39,702 nt of DNA from Desulfobacteraceae bacterium (GTDB lineage: Bacteria > Desulfobacterota > Desulfobacteria > Desulfobacterales > ETH-SRB1), in contig JAPVVG010000237.1 in assembly GCA_028571455.1 (NCBI GenBank), positions 1 to 39,702 of the forward strand, given 5' to 3'. Numbering within the stretch: the stretch's first letter is position 1; the number at the start of each line of letters is the position of its first letter. Positions 19,701-27,482 of this stretch are shown here, piece by piece. A model generated the notes under the pieces. That model saw nothing but the letters and a program-made list of their open reading frames with translations. It did no database searches and had not been told where the DNA came from. A program made the translations under genes and the position numbers.

Positions 19701-21226
19701 TTGAGAGATGATGCATCAGGGAATACGGTAAAAATATTATCCGGCAAATAGCAATAATCAAAGTTCATTATTTTTGGTGTATCCCCTGCCATCATAATAT
19801 TTTCCGGCCGCAAATCGCGATGAATGACAAGCCGATCATGCAGTGCCACAAGACCCTGGGTGATACCTTGAACAATATTAGCCGCTTCAGATAGAGAAAA
19901 TTTCCCCTTTTGAGTCATAACATCCGCAAGTGTACCCTGCTCCGACCAGTCAGAAGCCTCAATGATTAGCCCTTCCTCATTGGGAACATATTCTACTTTG
20001 ACCAGATTTGGATGGCTACCTACCTGTTCAACAGCTTTGAGACTATTCAGATACTTAATCTTCTGTTCTTCACGTTCTGTCTGGGAAAGATTGGGATCAA
20101 CCGTGAAAACTCGTAATCGTTTCACGGTCTGCAATTCATGGTTAGCGGGTTTCACCAAAAGTTCAATTTTCTGAGCGGTCTGTGTCAGATTCTCCAGGAT
20201 ATCATAACCAAGGATATACAATGCCTTACCGCGAGGCACCGTTGTCTGTTCACGTAGTTTTTCCGCGATTTTCTGCCGATCATTGACAGAGAGAAGTGGT
20301 TTGTGGGAGCCAGAGCGGTAATTGAAAAATTGAACCAAAGCATCAATATCGCCAAAGGTGGGATTGTTTGGTGCCTTTTTCGGCAATGTAACATTATGGA
20401 CTACAGCATCAGGGTTTGTTAGCACTACTATGGATTCAACCCATATGTTGGGGAGATATGGGAAGGCTTTATCAATAAAGCTTCGCAACACCTGGCATTT
20501 GTATTTATTTGATTTGTGAGGGTCTTTTCGATATTTGCCATTGATGCGCCAGTTGTGAGGCAGGATTTCAACCTTGCCTGCCCAGTGCTTTACTTCTATG
20601 ATGGCGATGAGATCTCCGGCGATAGCAATGAGATCACATTCAAAATATTGATTGGTTGCCGGATCATAAAGGTCGTAATTGGGGATAAATTCGGCCTGGT
20701 TTTTGAGAGATTGTGTGATGGTTTCCAGGGCATGTCGCTCATGGGGGAATTTGCTTTTGATTGGTAAAGCCTGACTATCTTTTTCTATGTTAGAGCTAAG
20801 TGATTGGATAAGGAAATCTTGAGCTGCTTCACGATGGTTTTTTTCTTGCAGAAACGTATATACCTTTTCGTCCAGGTAAGCGTAGCTGACCAACTCAGAG
20901 AGGTCACGGGGTGAACCAACAGAAGATGCGTCACCAAGTTTCTCTTCCTTGCCTTCATTAGGCATTAATTTCCAAAAGCTGTTTGACCTGAGGTGAAAAA
21001 AAGGATTTAAGGGCCTGTTCCGATCTTCCTTCCTGGCAAATTTGTAAAAAAAATTCGAGAACAAATACCTGAAATCTGAATCAAAATAAAATTTATTTTT
21101 TACGTAAATCCCAGAAGATATTCCTTCTATTATCGCAAGAAGTGCCAAAACCTTATGTGGTTTATTGCCAGAGACATTGTGGGGTAGGATAGAAGAAATA
21201 ATTTCTTTGAAATCATCAAGATCCAT
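16736..21226 (-). CDS. fusion: sulfur-binding-like domain, NERD nuclease, two protein kinases, P-loop ATPase
   Basis: This 1496-aa protein seems to join five parts. Residues 1 to about 145 (NKPHKVLALLAIIEG, NPFFHLRSNSFWKL, then a helical tail) resemble the ScoMcrA-type domain that binds phosphorothioated DNA. Residues about 160-300 are a NERD domain with the nuclease-like D198...E211-V-K213 pattern. Residues about 340-605 are a kinase fold with HRDLRPEN, but DFG is replaced by NFD and the glycine loop is poor, so it may be a pseudokinase. Residues about 628-880 are a second kinase with GMGREAQV, VAIK, HNDIKPDN and DFG. The last 560 residues start with Walker A GHAGDGKST (about 970-978), like DptF-type ATPases. 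NERD-kinase organisation also recalls PglW and MAD6. An AGGG ribosome binding site precedes the ATG, 15 bases after the sspD-like stop. It is inferred to sense modification status and signal by phosphorylation. Confidence 0.8.
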   Translation of the reverse strand: MDLDDFKEIISSILPHNVSGNKPHKVLALLAIIEGISSGIYVKNKFYFDSDFRYLFSNFFYKFARKEDRNRPLNPFFHLRSNSFWKLMPNEGKEEKLGDASSVGSPRDLSELVSYAYLDEKVYTFLQEKNHREAAQDFLIQSLSSNIEKDSQALPIKSKFPHERHALETITQSLKNQAEFIPNYDLYDPATNQYFECDLIAIAGDLIAIIEVKHWAGKVEILPHNWRINGKYRKDPHKSNKYKCQVLRSFIDKAFPYLPNIWVESIVVLTNPDAVVHNVTLPKKAPNNPTFGDIDALVQFFNYRSGSHKPLLSVNDRQKIAEKLREQTTVPRGKALYILGYDILENLTQTAQKIELLVKPANHELQTVKRLRVFTVDPNLSQTEREEQKIKYLNSLKAVEQVGSHPNLVKVEYVPNEEGLIIEASDWSEQGTLADVMTQKGKFSLSEAANIVQGITQGLVALHDRLVIHRDLRPENIMMAGDTPKIMNFDYCYLPDNIFTVFPDASSLKPSPYIAPELYIDKQFAEATDLFSVGILFYTLLCGTPPFKESLYLLKGIGGLTEDQLGKLKKLQTPAYIIEIIASLIQKDRNKRPQEAKEILTILQKLSPEKEKEPPKPEPNEVLQPGASYDVFKIEEFIGMGREAQVYRAQQIGDRTVAIKLFHQEVPRDRIVSEQNNLELVKSPFVLHSHGLHQWRDGRFFLVTNLIKGPSLRTLINKGERPDLTQFKQVTSCLLEALLAMHKDSARETVLLHNDIKPDNILLTANGDPALIDFGTASYPHIGPYMGTDLYVAPDLLRKIDFDFCESGDLFALGITLFEWLCGKRPYDSVPNLEEFPKTVRDFRHDKDIPDSLIDWLDQAIQPRRDDGFANIIAMQEVFNKAMWPSKEPIIVLEPKPAKAVPSHITRYGENNFVTYLNTLHNATASDENALAESQAQNRYFGDIHVGLNQTDYILKKLTDSEGTNVILTGHAGDGKSTIALELYKKIRNLQFNKPLDQPFTEHEIIPCNGFTIHIIKDMSEFGGKQRRKNILDSLDLHNTTERWFIISNSGTLLSTFEDIAKEKETPWPKLENQLLESLDKNDPEPLDIFGTCFTVINLAKTDNVDTGVTVLKRIIDHSAWQDCEICDLEKSCPVYRNVIALRQAKDTALRRIYWIYRRLNEYGSRLTMRQITGHLAYSLTGGLDCRTIRDQAAAAIPPDSMDTLFCNRFFGYKGVEFDEQAKRLTAVGHIEKLEMGSKPFPGLDRVLWNSEDAMLPTLPETMRPIADELCNRIKIGSPSRIQASRIRQALRRIYYIFGDFPDDMKKRFIPLFLDSQMLVEAEEWQNQRNGPDFQRKSGLLSPIFHVLQEEYTGLKLSESNETKELYITLRRRQEGYRQSVQILLAEIPFRNFSLEWERLNDTFKQTRYVLILVEKMSGYELRLELPFLDFVLMHDMGEVGQRLNPGYKNRLERFKAQLLEHPAHKVNQLKLLEMDRDGSLKTKTLMIQEQQLQVM

Positions 21227-21241
21227 AGCTGTTATCCCTAA

Positions 21242-22024
21242 TTAAATATCACACACTATACATGCAGTTGGACCATGGTTTTGAAAAATATCAACCAATT
21301 TTTTGCTTCTATTATTAGGTCTCATGGGTGATCTTTTGTTATAGCTTTCTTCAATTTCACCCCTGCGTTGAACTAATTCACCGAGGCTCTCTCCTTCGCT
21401 CCATGTAAATCTTTTTTCATTTTGGCCTATTTTTTCAAAAGACATGGCCTTAATGAAACTCTTCTTATGGTGTTTGTATAAGTTAAGCCACTCAATTTTT
21501 TGTTGAAAAAAACAGAAATAACAACCAGACCTGCTTCTCCATTTATAATATTCTGGAAATCCTAGACCGCTAGATTCCAATAAATATTCAATGTCCGAGT
21601 AAATAAGTCCATCTTCTACAAAAGGATAGAACGGTATGATATTATCTTTGCTTGAAATGTATCCATCACGGTCTTCATCATTTCTGATACCTATGTAGCT
21701 GTATACATAATCTGACCCTATATATTTCTCATAAGGTTTGATTTTAAGGACCTCTGTGCACCACCTTTGCTGCGGTGATGGCAGATATCCGCCCTTTAAG
21801 TTCAACCAATTCTCAAATGACCTTTCAGGGTGAATAACGGTAATTTCAATCCCCAAAATTGCCCTCATCCGATTCAAATATTCATACGTTTCAGGTAATT
21901 CATACCCCGTATCAAGAAAAACATATTCAAGTCCTGGTTTGTCCTTAAGATATACTGCCAGAGCTGCGCTGTCTTTACCGCCGGAAAGGGCCAGAATATG
22001 CCGCCGGTTATCACTCTTTCGCAT
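21242..22024 (-). CDS. sspD: SspD-like PAPS-reductase-family PP-loop enzyme (phosphorothioation)
   Basis: This is a 260-aa protein. The PP-loop LSGGKDSAAL lies at about residues 14-23, as in ATP pyrophosphatases that adenylate their substrate. A PAPS-reductase-like core is followed by two cysteine pairs, GCYFCF (about 188-192) and the C-terminal ACIVC, which could bind an iron-sulfur cluster. It is far shorter than DndC (about 500 aa) and of the size expected for SspD, which installs sulfur in the DNA backbone together with SspB and SspC. AAGGAATTG precedes the ATG and the intergenic gap is only 4 bases, so it is co-translated with the ATPase gene. No cysteine desulfurase (SspA/DndA) gene is in the window. 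A sulfate-assimilation role is unlikely given the neighbours. Confidence 0.8.
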   Translation of the reverse strand: MRKSDNRRHILALSGGKDSAALAVYLKDKPGLEYVFLDTGYELPETYEYLNRMRAILGIEITVIHPERSFENWLNLKGGYLPSPQQRWCTEVLKIKPYEKYIGSDYVYSYIGIRNDEDRDGYISSKDNIIPFYPFVEDGLIYSDIEYLLESSGLGFPEYYKWRSRSGCYFCFFQQKIEWLNLYKHHKKSFIKAMSFEKIGQNEKRFTWSEGESLGELVQRRGEIEESYNKRSPMRPNNRSKKLVDIFQNHGPTACIVCDI

Positions 22025-22028
22025 AATA

Positions 22029-25000
22029 TCAATTCCTTATGCTGTCATCTTGTAGCAGCTTTTCGCCTAACAAAATAAAAAGCGCTTCAAGTTCTTCATG
22101 GGATAACTCTTTGTGAGAAACTCTCATGAATTTTTTCATTTTTTCAAGATTTGCTTTATCTATCCGAAACAATTTATTTGGCATAGAACCAGATGAGTTC
22201 ATCATAGATACATAACGAACAACTTTTCCTTTGGTTTTAACAGGGGATTTGAGTTCCGCCGTTACAATTGCCTCAAGCGCTTGAAAGCGATTGGCAAAAT
22301 CATGAATACTGGTTGAAAAAAGTTGCAAATCGTTATCGCGCCAGACGTCTACCGGCCGATGATTGACAATTGCTGCCAAAGACGTCAGCCAATCTTGCAT
22401 ATTGCTATTTGACCCAGCTAATGCGGCCACGAAAGGTTTTAGTTTAGGATCGGCGCACCGAAGAACTAATGGTTTTGCCCGTTTATTGAGATCAGTTTGT
22501 ACAGACTTTGGTTCTATATTGTACCCCTCGCCAAAAGTTTCTACCACAATAGTTTGGATGGACCGTAACAGGCGCGGCAGCGCCTCGGTAAGTTCAACCA
22601 GAGTAACACGTAATAATTTTTGGAATCGTGCTACCCTTTCCTCCTCTATGGGAGTCTTATCAGAAAAGCTATGGAGTCCTACAGCCTTTGGCAGATCAGT
22701 AAAGAGTAGCTGAATGGGGTCTTTAGCATTCAAAAGCGTTCTTCGAACATTTTGGGCCTCTTTGCTGATGATTCTTGTATGAAGAACATATTCCGGCAAT
22801 CCGCCGGCAAATTGCACAAGCGGGCCGACTACACTGACCATGGTAGCATTGCGGATCTTTTTGTTTCCATTAATTGGGCTTGTGTTCAACAAATCCCGAT
22901 AAATGCGGAAAACTTTCCCCTGAATCCCCATCGGTGTAAATTTTCTAACCGAAAAATATTCAGGTCGTTTCACCATCAGTTCCATATCTTCGGGGCCAAG
23001 AAACGGCACAAAAGCTCCTTCTTGGTATAGAGCGATTTCATCAGAGTGTACAGCCAAAACTAGACAGATCAATACAAAAATAGGGCCTTCTCTCATCCCA
23101 AATGGGGGATGTCGTAACCTTTCGACAAGGGATACCATTTGGACTTCTCTGTCAGTAGCTTTGCTGATGGATTTAATAAGCTCATTCCATACAGGAAAGA
23201 AATTCGTATTAGGTTCCGGAGCTACCAACTGCCAATAGTCTTTTTTTCCTTTTCTGTGAAGGCCTTCTGCCTTTAACATAGTCCGATATATTGCTACTTC
23301 TGGACCGGTACCCTGCATCCCTAAGTTCTCCTCGCCCTCATGGGCAAGCATTGCATCCATCAACTCTCTTCTAGCTCTTGCGGCTGCGGAAGATAGTTGA
23401 TTGCGATTGATCAACTCGTTTCTAATGACTGGACAGTCAGGAAATGCCTGATTGCACAGGGAAGATAACAAAGAAGAAAGGTCTCTGCCAGTTTCAACAG
23501 AACGTGCCTGATTATCTGCATACCAGGTAGTTTCTGTGTTTCCCGGAGAGAAAATATCAGATACAAATCGACGAAGGCTATCTTCTGCAACCTGGGCTCG
23601 AAAACTTGCCTCCTTTCGTGCAACACCATCATGGAGAAGTTCCGATGCCTCTTTCAGTACCGCCTTGGAAGCCGCAACATCCAATATCATTTCTCGAAGC
23701 TGTTCTTCACATTTGGCGTAGCCTATTACGATGGGACGCCCGTTTTTAGTATGAAATGGGAAGGTCTCCGATGGGGCCTCTTTGCCAAAGCAGTATAGGA
23801 TTAAACCATCTACGTCATCTGAAGAACATTCCGGAGTTATTTCTTGAAGTTCTGATAGAGAACACCACTTTCGTTCAAAGTGCCTTAAGGTCCCTGTTTC
23901 GTATGAATGCCTTGAAGCTGTGAGCGGGCTCAGTGAAAATGACTTCTCCAAAATGTCAGTGAGCGGCTGAACTGCAAGACTATCTTTCCGTTTACGGATC
24001 GCAGCAGGAATGTCAAAGTCAGTTCCTTCCCAAAGCCGATATTCATCAGCATAATCACGGTAAATGAGGATTCCTTTTTCGATAAGATCGCTCAGGGTTT
24101 TTTGAAGGTTTTTCTCTTTCAAACCGTCTGAAGAAAATGGCCTTAAAAACGCAAAAGGCAGTATTTTGGAGGAAGCCTTGAATCCCGAGGGGCCTGAAAA
24201 TAAATTAAGCAGCCCGGTTACCTTTAAAATAATTACATAGAAGGGGTCCAAATGCCTTGATCTTTCTATGAGATCATGAATCTCTAACCAGCGTTGAGAT
24301 TCAGGCCGATTCAAAACAACGCTTGTTACGGATGAAAGAAAATAATCATACAAATGTTCAGGACCAAAGGTTGACAAATCGCCAGCCTCTAAATCGATTG
24401 TTTGAGTTGAAAGAAAGGAAGGTAAGGCATTTGGTTCTCCGCTACACAGAAAGGAAAACAGTGTGCGATCATTTTGTGCAAAACGGACACAGAGTTCAGG
24501 TAAAAGTAAAACTACCAAAGGATGCAAGGGATAAAACCGCTCCAGGCTTTTAACGTCTAAGTTGAACATCTCAGGGAATTGGGAATGATTTACTTTAGCA
24601 TGAAAAGTTTTAGCCCAGTTGCTAACTGCTCTATTTATGAGGGAGTTTTCGTTCTTTCGGACAAGTGTTTTTCCGATAAACTGAATCATTTGGGCAGTAG
24701 GTTCCACAAAGGAAATATCTTCAAAACGCCCCTGCACTTTTCCCCATTCTTGAAACTGCCTGTTAGTTAGCCCTGATGCGTACTCCTCAAATGCCTGGTG
24801 AAGGCAAACCCAGAGATATATGTCATCAGTTTCTGCAAGAGCTTGCAGAATATAAAGATCACCTTTTGCAGGATAACGAGCCATGAATTCAAGATTTTTG
24901 CCGAATTCATCTATAAAAACTGCAACGGGGCTCCGATATAACCTTCCTGCTTCTTTATAAAGCTCTACAAGTAGAAGCGTTTCTATGAATTCCTCTCGGC

Positions 25001-25499
25001 ATATCTTGTTGACTTTGTGCAATAATTTTCCAAATGCTGTTTTATTGCTGCCATGCTTATGCTTGATCCTTATCATTGCTTGCTGCAAACCTTTAGATAA
25101 TGACCGATTAATTGATTCAAAGGAAGACGTAACCGGAACTCGGAAAAGACCTTTGGTTTTAGAGTTATAAACAGCTAAAGCATTTCGCAGTTTTTTCGCC
25201 AAGTTGTGGTCTTTTTCATCTAACATCTTTCGAGCAATTCGTGTGTCGTTTTCATCGCTCGGTCCACAGAGTGCAAGAAGAAAGTTGGCAAAAGATGATT
25301 TCCCCATTCCGTAGGGTCCGGTTAATGACCAGGCCGAAACCCGTTCACCGTTTAACGCAGACGTTAGCCGGCTTATTATTTCCAAACCCTTGCCAGTCAG
25401 ATAGTACTGCCGGAGGTTGGTATCATCCCCCATATCGCGTTCTATATTTACAGAACGGGCTACATTAGCATCAATTGATACATAATCCGATAGAATCAT
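22029..25499 (-). CDS. sspC: SspC-like P-loop ATPase of the phosphorothioation module
   Basis: The ORF opens at 25529, but the second ATG (MILSDYVSIDANVARS, at 25499) lies one base after the upstream stop, with GGAA as ribosome binding site. It is preferred, giving 1156 aa. Numbered from the longer ORF, Walker A is GPYGMGKSS at 71-79 and Walker B is VAVFIDEFGKNLE at about 202-214. A long helical C-terminal half has no recognised enzyme motif. Its position between a DUF4007 gene and a PP-loop gene is that of sspC in sspBCD clusters. It likely couples ATP hydrolysis to strand opening or subunit assembly during single-strand phosphorothioation. BREX BrxC-type ATPases are more distant alternatives. 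Confidence 0.72.
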   Translation of the reverse strand: MILSDYVSIDANVARSVNIERDMGDDTNLRQYYLTGKGLEIISRLTSALNGERVSAWSLTGPYGMGKSSFANFLLALCGPSDENDTRIARKMLDEKDHNLAKKLRNALAVYNSKTKGLFRVPVTSSFESINRSLSKGLQQAMIRIKHKHGSNKTAFGKLLHKVNKICREEFIETLLLVELYKEAGRLYRSPVAVFIDEFGKNLEFMARYPAKGDLYILQALAETDDIYLWVCLHQAFEEYASGLTNRQFQEWGKVQGRFEDISFVEPTAQMIQFIGKTLVRKNENSLINRAVSNWAKTFHAKVNHSQFPEMFNLDVKSLERFYPLHPLVVLLLPELCVRFAQNDRTLFSFLCSGEPNALPSFLSTQTIDLEAGDLSTFGPEHLYDYFLSSVTSVVLNRPESQRWLEIHDLIERSRHLDPFYVIILKVTGLLNLFSGPSGFKASSKILPFAFLRPFSSDGLKEKNLQKTLSDLIEKGILIYRDYADEYRLWEGTDFDIPAAIRKRKDSLAVQPLTDILEKSFSLSPLTASRHSYETGTLRHFERKWCSLSELQEITPECSSDDVDGLILYCFGKEAPSETFPFHTKNGRPIVIGYAKCEEQLREMILDVAASKAVLKEASELLHDGVARKEASFRAQVAEDSLRRFVSDIFSPGNTETTWYADNQARSVETGRDLSSLLSSLCNQAFPDCPVIRNELINRNQLSSAAARARRELMDAMLAHEGEENLGMQGTGPEVAIYRTMLKAEGLHRKGKKDYWQLVAPEPNTNFFPVWNELIKSISKATDREVQMVSLVERLRHPPFGMREGPIFVLICLVLAVHSDEIALYQEGAFVPFLGPEDMELMVKRPEYFSVRKFTPMGIQGKVFRIYRDLLNTSPINGNKKIRNATMVSVVGPLVQFAGGLPEYVLHTRIISKEAQNVRRTLLNAKDPIQLLFTDLPKAVGLHSFSDKTPIEEERVARFQKLLRVTLVELTEALPRLLRSIQTIVVETFGEGYNIEPKSVQTDLNKRAKPLVLRCADPKLKPFVAALAGSNSNMQDWLTSLAAIVNHRPVDVWRDNDLQLFSTSIHDFANRFQALEAIVTAELKSPVKTKGKVVRYVSMMNSSGSMPNKLFRIDKANLEKMKKFMRVSHKELSHEELEALFILLGEKLLQDDSIRN

Positions 25500-25500
25500 T

Positions 25501-26439
25501 TTATCGTTCCAATCGACCCTTCCCTTCATAATAGTGAGATAAAGCTTTCCGGTAGAGCAAGTCGGGGTCTTCCTTGAATGCTAATTGGCGATTTCCGAAA
25601 GATTCCACAAAATCGATCCCCTTGAAATTTATCACAGCCCTTTCCAAGCGTTGACCGACCTCAGTCTCAGAAAGCTTGAACACTACTCCAGGGCTGTTGA
25701 AATCATACATGATTCGGTTGAAAGAAAGTGTCCGAAGCGAAGACTGCATCTTTCTTGCATAATCCAAACACGCTGCTAAAAGAATCAGGTCAGGCAATGA
25801 GGGCTTGTCATTCACATTGAATCGATGTGCCTGTTTTTCGTCATTTGAAACAAGCAAGCCCAAATGTGTGAAAGGGCATTCTATCTCGGATGAGATCTGC
25901 CTGCTATGTGGAGAGTACATACGGATAAAACATGAGGCATCCTTTGCAATTGATGAAGATGAATAACGGTTCGAGCCCAAAAGTCGATCTTTACGGTCAA
26001 TAAGAATTTGGGTTAAATTCTTTAAAGTGTATGGAGTCATTAGCCCCAAATTTATGGCTAATGACCAAGCAATAGCGGAAATTGGTGGCATAAAAAGCTG
26101 CCAATGAAGGAGCCAAAGGCTCGCGGGATCTTCTAAAAAAGGATCCCATCCATCGTCGGCAAACAAAGCTTTGCCGAAACCAGTCACTTTCATTGGTCCA
26201 CTAAGCTTTGCTGACGATCCTTCCGCAGGTTCAATGACATGAAAAGCCATGCACCAGAATCGAATGGCTTTTACCATGTTTTTGCCTACGCCTAATCTTT
26301 CAATGGCATCCTCTTGGTCAAAGATTTTGGGATCTTCAAAAACACCATCAAAACCTTTCTTCAGCCATCCATATCGGGGGCAAAAGGTTTCATGGCGTGC
26401 AAAAAAGCCTTCTTTTAACCATTCTTCAAAATTATTCAT
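25501..26439 (-). CDS. sspB: SspB-like DUF4007 protein (predicted DNA nickase)
   Basis: This 312-aa protein shows typical DUF4007 sequence: GFFARHETFCPRYGWLKKGF near the N-terminus, LGVGKNMVKAIRFW at about residues 48-61, and a DGWDPFLEDPASLWLLHWQL block at about 96-115. In characterised SspBCD systems the DUF4007 protein SspB nicks DNA during single-strand phosphorothioation. It is the first gene of the eight-gene operon. It starts 147 bases downstream of a decent sigma-70-like promoter and ends one base before the likely sspC start. No strong ribosome binding site precedes the ATG. The family call is firm. The exact biochemical role is inherited from SspB and is not visible in the sequence. 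Confidence 0.78.
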   Translation of the reverse strand: MNNFEEWLKEGFFARHETFCPRYGWLKKGFDGVFEDPKIFDQEDAIERLGVGKNMVKAIRFWCMAFHVIEPAEGSSAKLSGPMKVTGFGKALFADDGWDPFLEDPASLWLLHWQLFMPPISAIAWSLAINLGLMTPYTLKNLTQILIDRKDRLLGSNRYSSSSIAKDASCFIRMYSPHSRQISSEIECPFTHLGLLVSNDEKQAHRFNVNDKPSLPDLILLAACLDYARKMQSSLRTLSFNRIMYDFNSPGVVFKLSETEVGQRLERAVINFKGIDFVESFGNRQLAFKEDPDLLYRKALSHYYEGKGRLER

Positions 26440-26585
26440 TTCTGAAATAGATTGTGTGCTCGCTATAATGGTTATAAACCCATTAAAATTAAAAGAGGTT
26501 TCAATTTTGAAAGGCTGAAAAAACAGCTACTTGTACATCAGTGCACGGATAGAAAAGGATAAAATAATTTAATCAAATTTTAATA

Positions 26586-26614
26586 AATTTACCCTCTTTT
26601 TCTCAATAAGTCAA
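26586..26614 (-). promoter_or_regulatory. candidate sigma-70 promoter of the sspB-led operon
   Basis: Read on the minus strand, TTGACT (-35) and TAAATT (-10) are separated by 17 bases. It is the best promoter-like pair upstream of the 21.8-kb operon and leaves an untranslated leader of about 140 bases. That leader includes an imperfect palindrome around TGGTTATAAACCCA (about 26470-26483), which could be an operator. Confidence 0.4.
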
Positions 26615-26649
26615 GACAAGCTAATGCATCTACAGGGATCTGTCAGGTG

Positions 26650-26855
26650 GGGACTTGGGGACATTCACATTTGCAGTTTTAGAACAAGGCACCCTGTATA
26701 TAAATTAAAGTTAGCTGTGTAATAAAAACAATAACATATCCAAAGCTGTAAAACTAAAGAGCATCCCAAATCCCAAAATTACCGGCTACCCGTTAATAAT
26801 GCCATTATTGTTATTCCACCATGCACCCATGCACTTGGCATTTTACAAATCCCTC
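26650..26855. repeat. dispersed repeat, copy 1 (about 206 bp)
   Basis: It begins GGACTTGGGGACATTCACAT and ends near CACTTGGCATTTTACAAAT. Copies 2 (37666-37829) and 3 (38288-38480) follow it base for base over most of their length (for example AAAGTTAGCTGTGTAATAAA and CCGGCTACCCGTTAATAA). It contains an internal palindrome, AATAATGCCATTATT. On the minus strand it interrupts a short reading frame (from about 26879) that has a strong AAGGAGG ribosome binding site and ATG but stops after 11 codons. The gap 26440-27032 otherwise holds the sspB leader and a hairpin. Confidence 0.8.
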
Positions 26856-26930
26856 CGCCAACAAAGTACCCGTTTCATAACTCACTACCTCCTTTTAAAA
26901 AAATCTTACAGAAGCTGTGCTATAGTTGCC

Positions 26931-27012
26931 TCCCCTCTAACCCATCTTTACTTAAAAATTCCTCTGGGGTATTAAAAGCAGTAAGGAAAAGATGGGTGCC
27001 AGCAAAGGAAAG
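26931..27012. other. long imperfect hairpin downstream of the nuclease-fold gene
   Basis: ACCCATCTTT (26940-26949) pairs perfectly with AAAGATGGGT (26988-26997), and adjacent CTTA/TAAG extends the stem. CCTCT and AGAGG segments further out can pair as well. It lies just after the stop of the 148-aa gene on the minus strand. It could end that transcript or be the end of a decayed mobile element. No R'/R'' boxes of the integron type were found. Confidence 0.5.
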
Positions 27013-27032
27013 AGGAGACACTGGGCCGATAG

Positions 27033-27479
27033 TCATAAAGCGGCCAGCGCCCATATCTGATTTTCATAATTATCGCAATATGGTTCATCAACAGAGGGCT
27101 CAAAGTGCGAATGAACAACTCCTTCTGCATCAATGCTTACAAGACCAATATTAGACCTCTGAAATTTGACAATATTTTTTAAAGCTGAATTTGTGTAAGC
27201 GTGATCGAGAACTACGTAAGAAATGTTTGAAAATGCACGATACTTAAACGCCTGGCATAGAGCTCTCTTCCAGTTACGCAGCTTCATCTCAAAAGCAATA
27301 ACTGTAATACAGTTTTTCCCATCTTGCTCCTTTTCTTGATTTGCTATCAAAAGATCAGGGATACCAAATAATCCCTTTGGCTCAATTAACATGCAAGAAA
27401 CATCACGGTCATAAAATTTCTCAATTAAAGGACTATTGATGGCAACATCAAAAAGATCCTGTTCGGTAGCATATGACAT
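27033..27479 (-). CDS. predicted PD-(D/E)XK nuclease-fold protein
   Basis: This is a 148-aa protein. The core pattern is GIPDLLIA (about residues 39-46), then a beta strand ending in IAFEMKLRNWKRALCQAFKY, giving D...E-x-K followed by a helix with conserved Q/K. That is the arrangement of restriction-endonuclease-like folds. The C-terminal part (IGLVSIDAEGVVHSHF) also recurs in small DUF-type nucleases. It is the third gene of a coupled operon: only 3 bases separate it from the preceding stop, and its GGAGG ribosome binding site overlaps the end of that gene. Predicted to be the DNA- or RNA-cutting effector of the kinase-led cluster. It could instead be a catalytically modest DNA-binding member of the fold. 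Confidence 0.7.
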   Translation of the reverse strand: MSYATEQDLFDVAINSPLIEKFYDRDVSCMLIEPKGLFGIPDLLIANQEKEQDGKNCITVIAFEMKLRNWKRALCQAFKYRAFSNISYVVLDHAYTNSALKNIVKFQRSNIGLVSIDAEGVVHSHFEPSVDEPYCDNYENQIWALAAL

Positions 27480-27482
27480 TTT

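Noticed and set aside
4666-26439. A BREX or Pgl (BREX type 2) locus, suggested by NERD-kinase and BrxC-like ATPases
   Set aside because: No PglZ phosphatase, PglX methyltransferase or Lon-like gene is present. DUF4007 and PP-loop genes point to phosphorothioation instead.
4666-26439. A MADS (MAD1-8) locus
   Set aside because: MAD6/7/8-like genes fit, but there is no DNA methyltransferase or specificity subunit. Only the effector half is comparable.
26931-27012. attC site behind the kinase-led operon
   Set aside because: The hairpin is good, but there is no R' box after the stop that matches any downstream cassette start.
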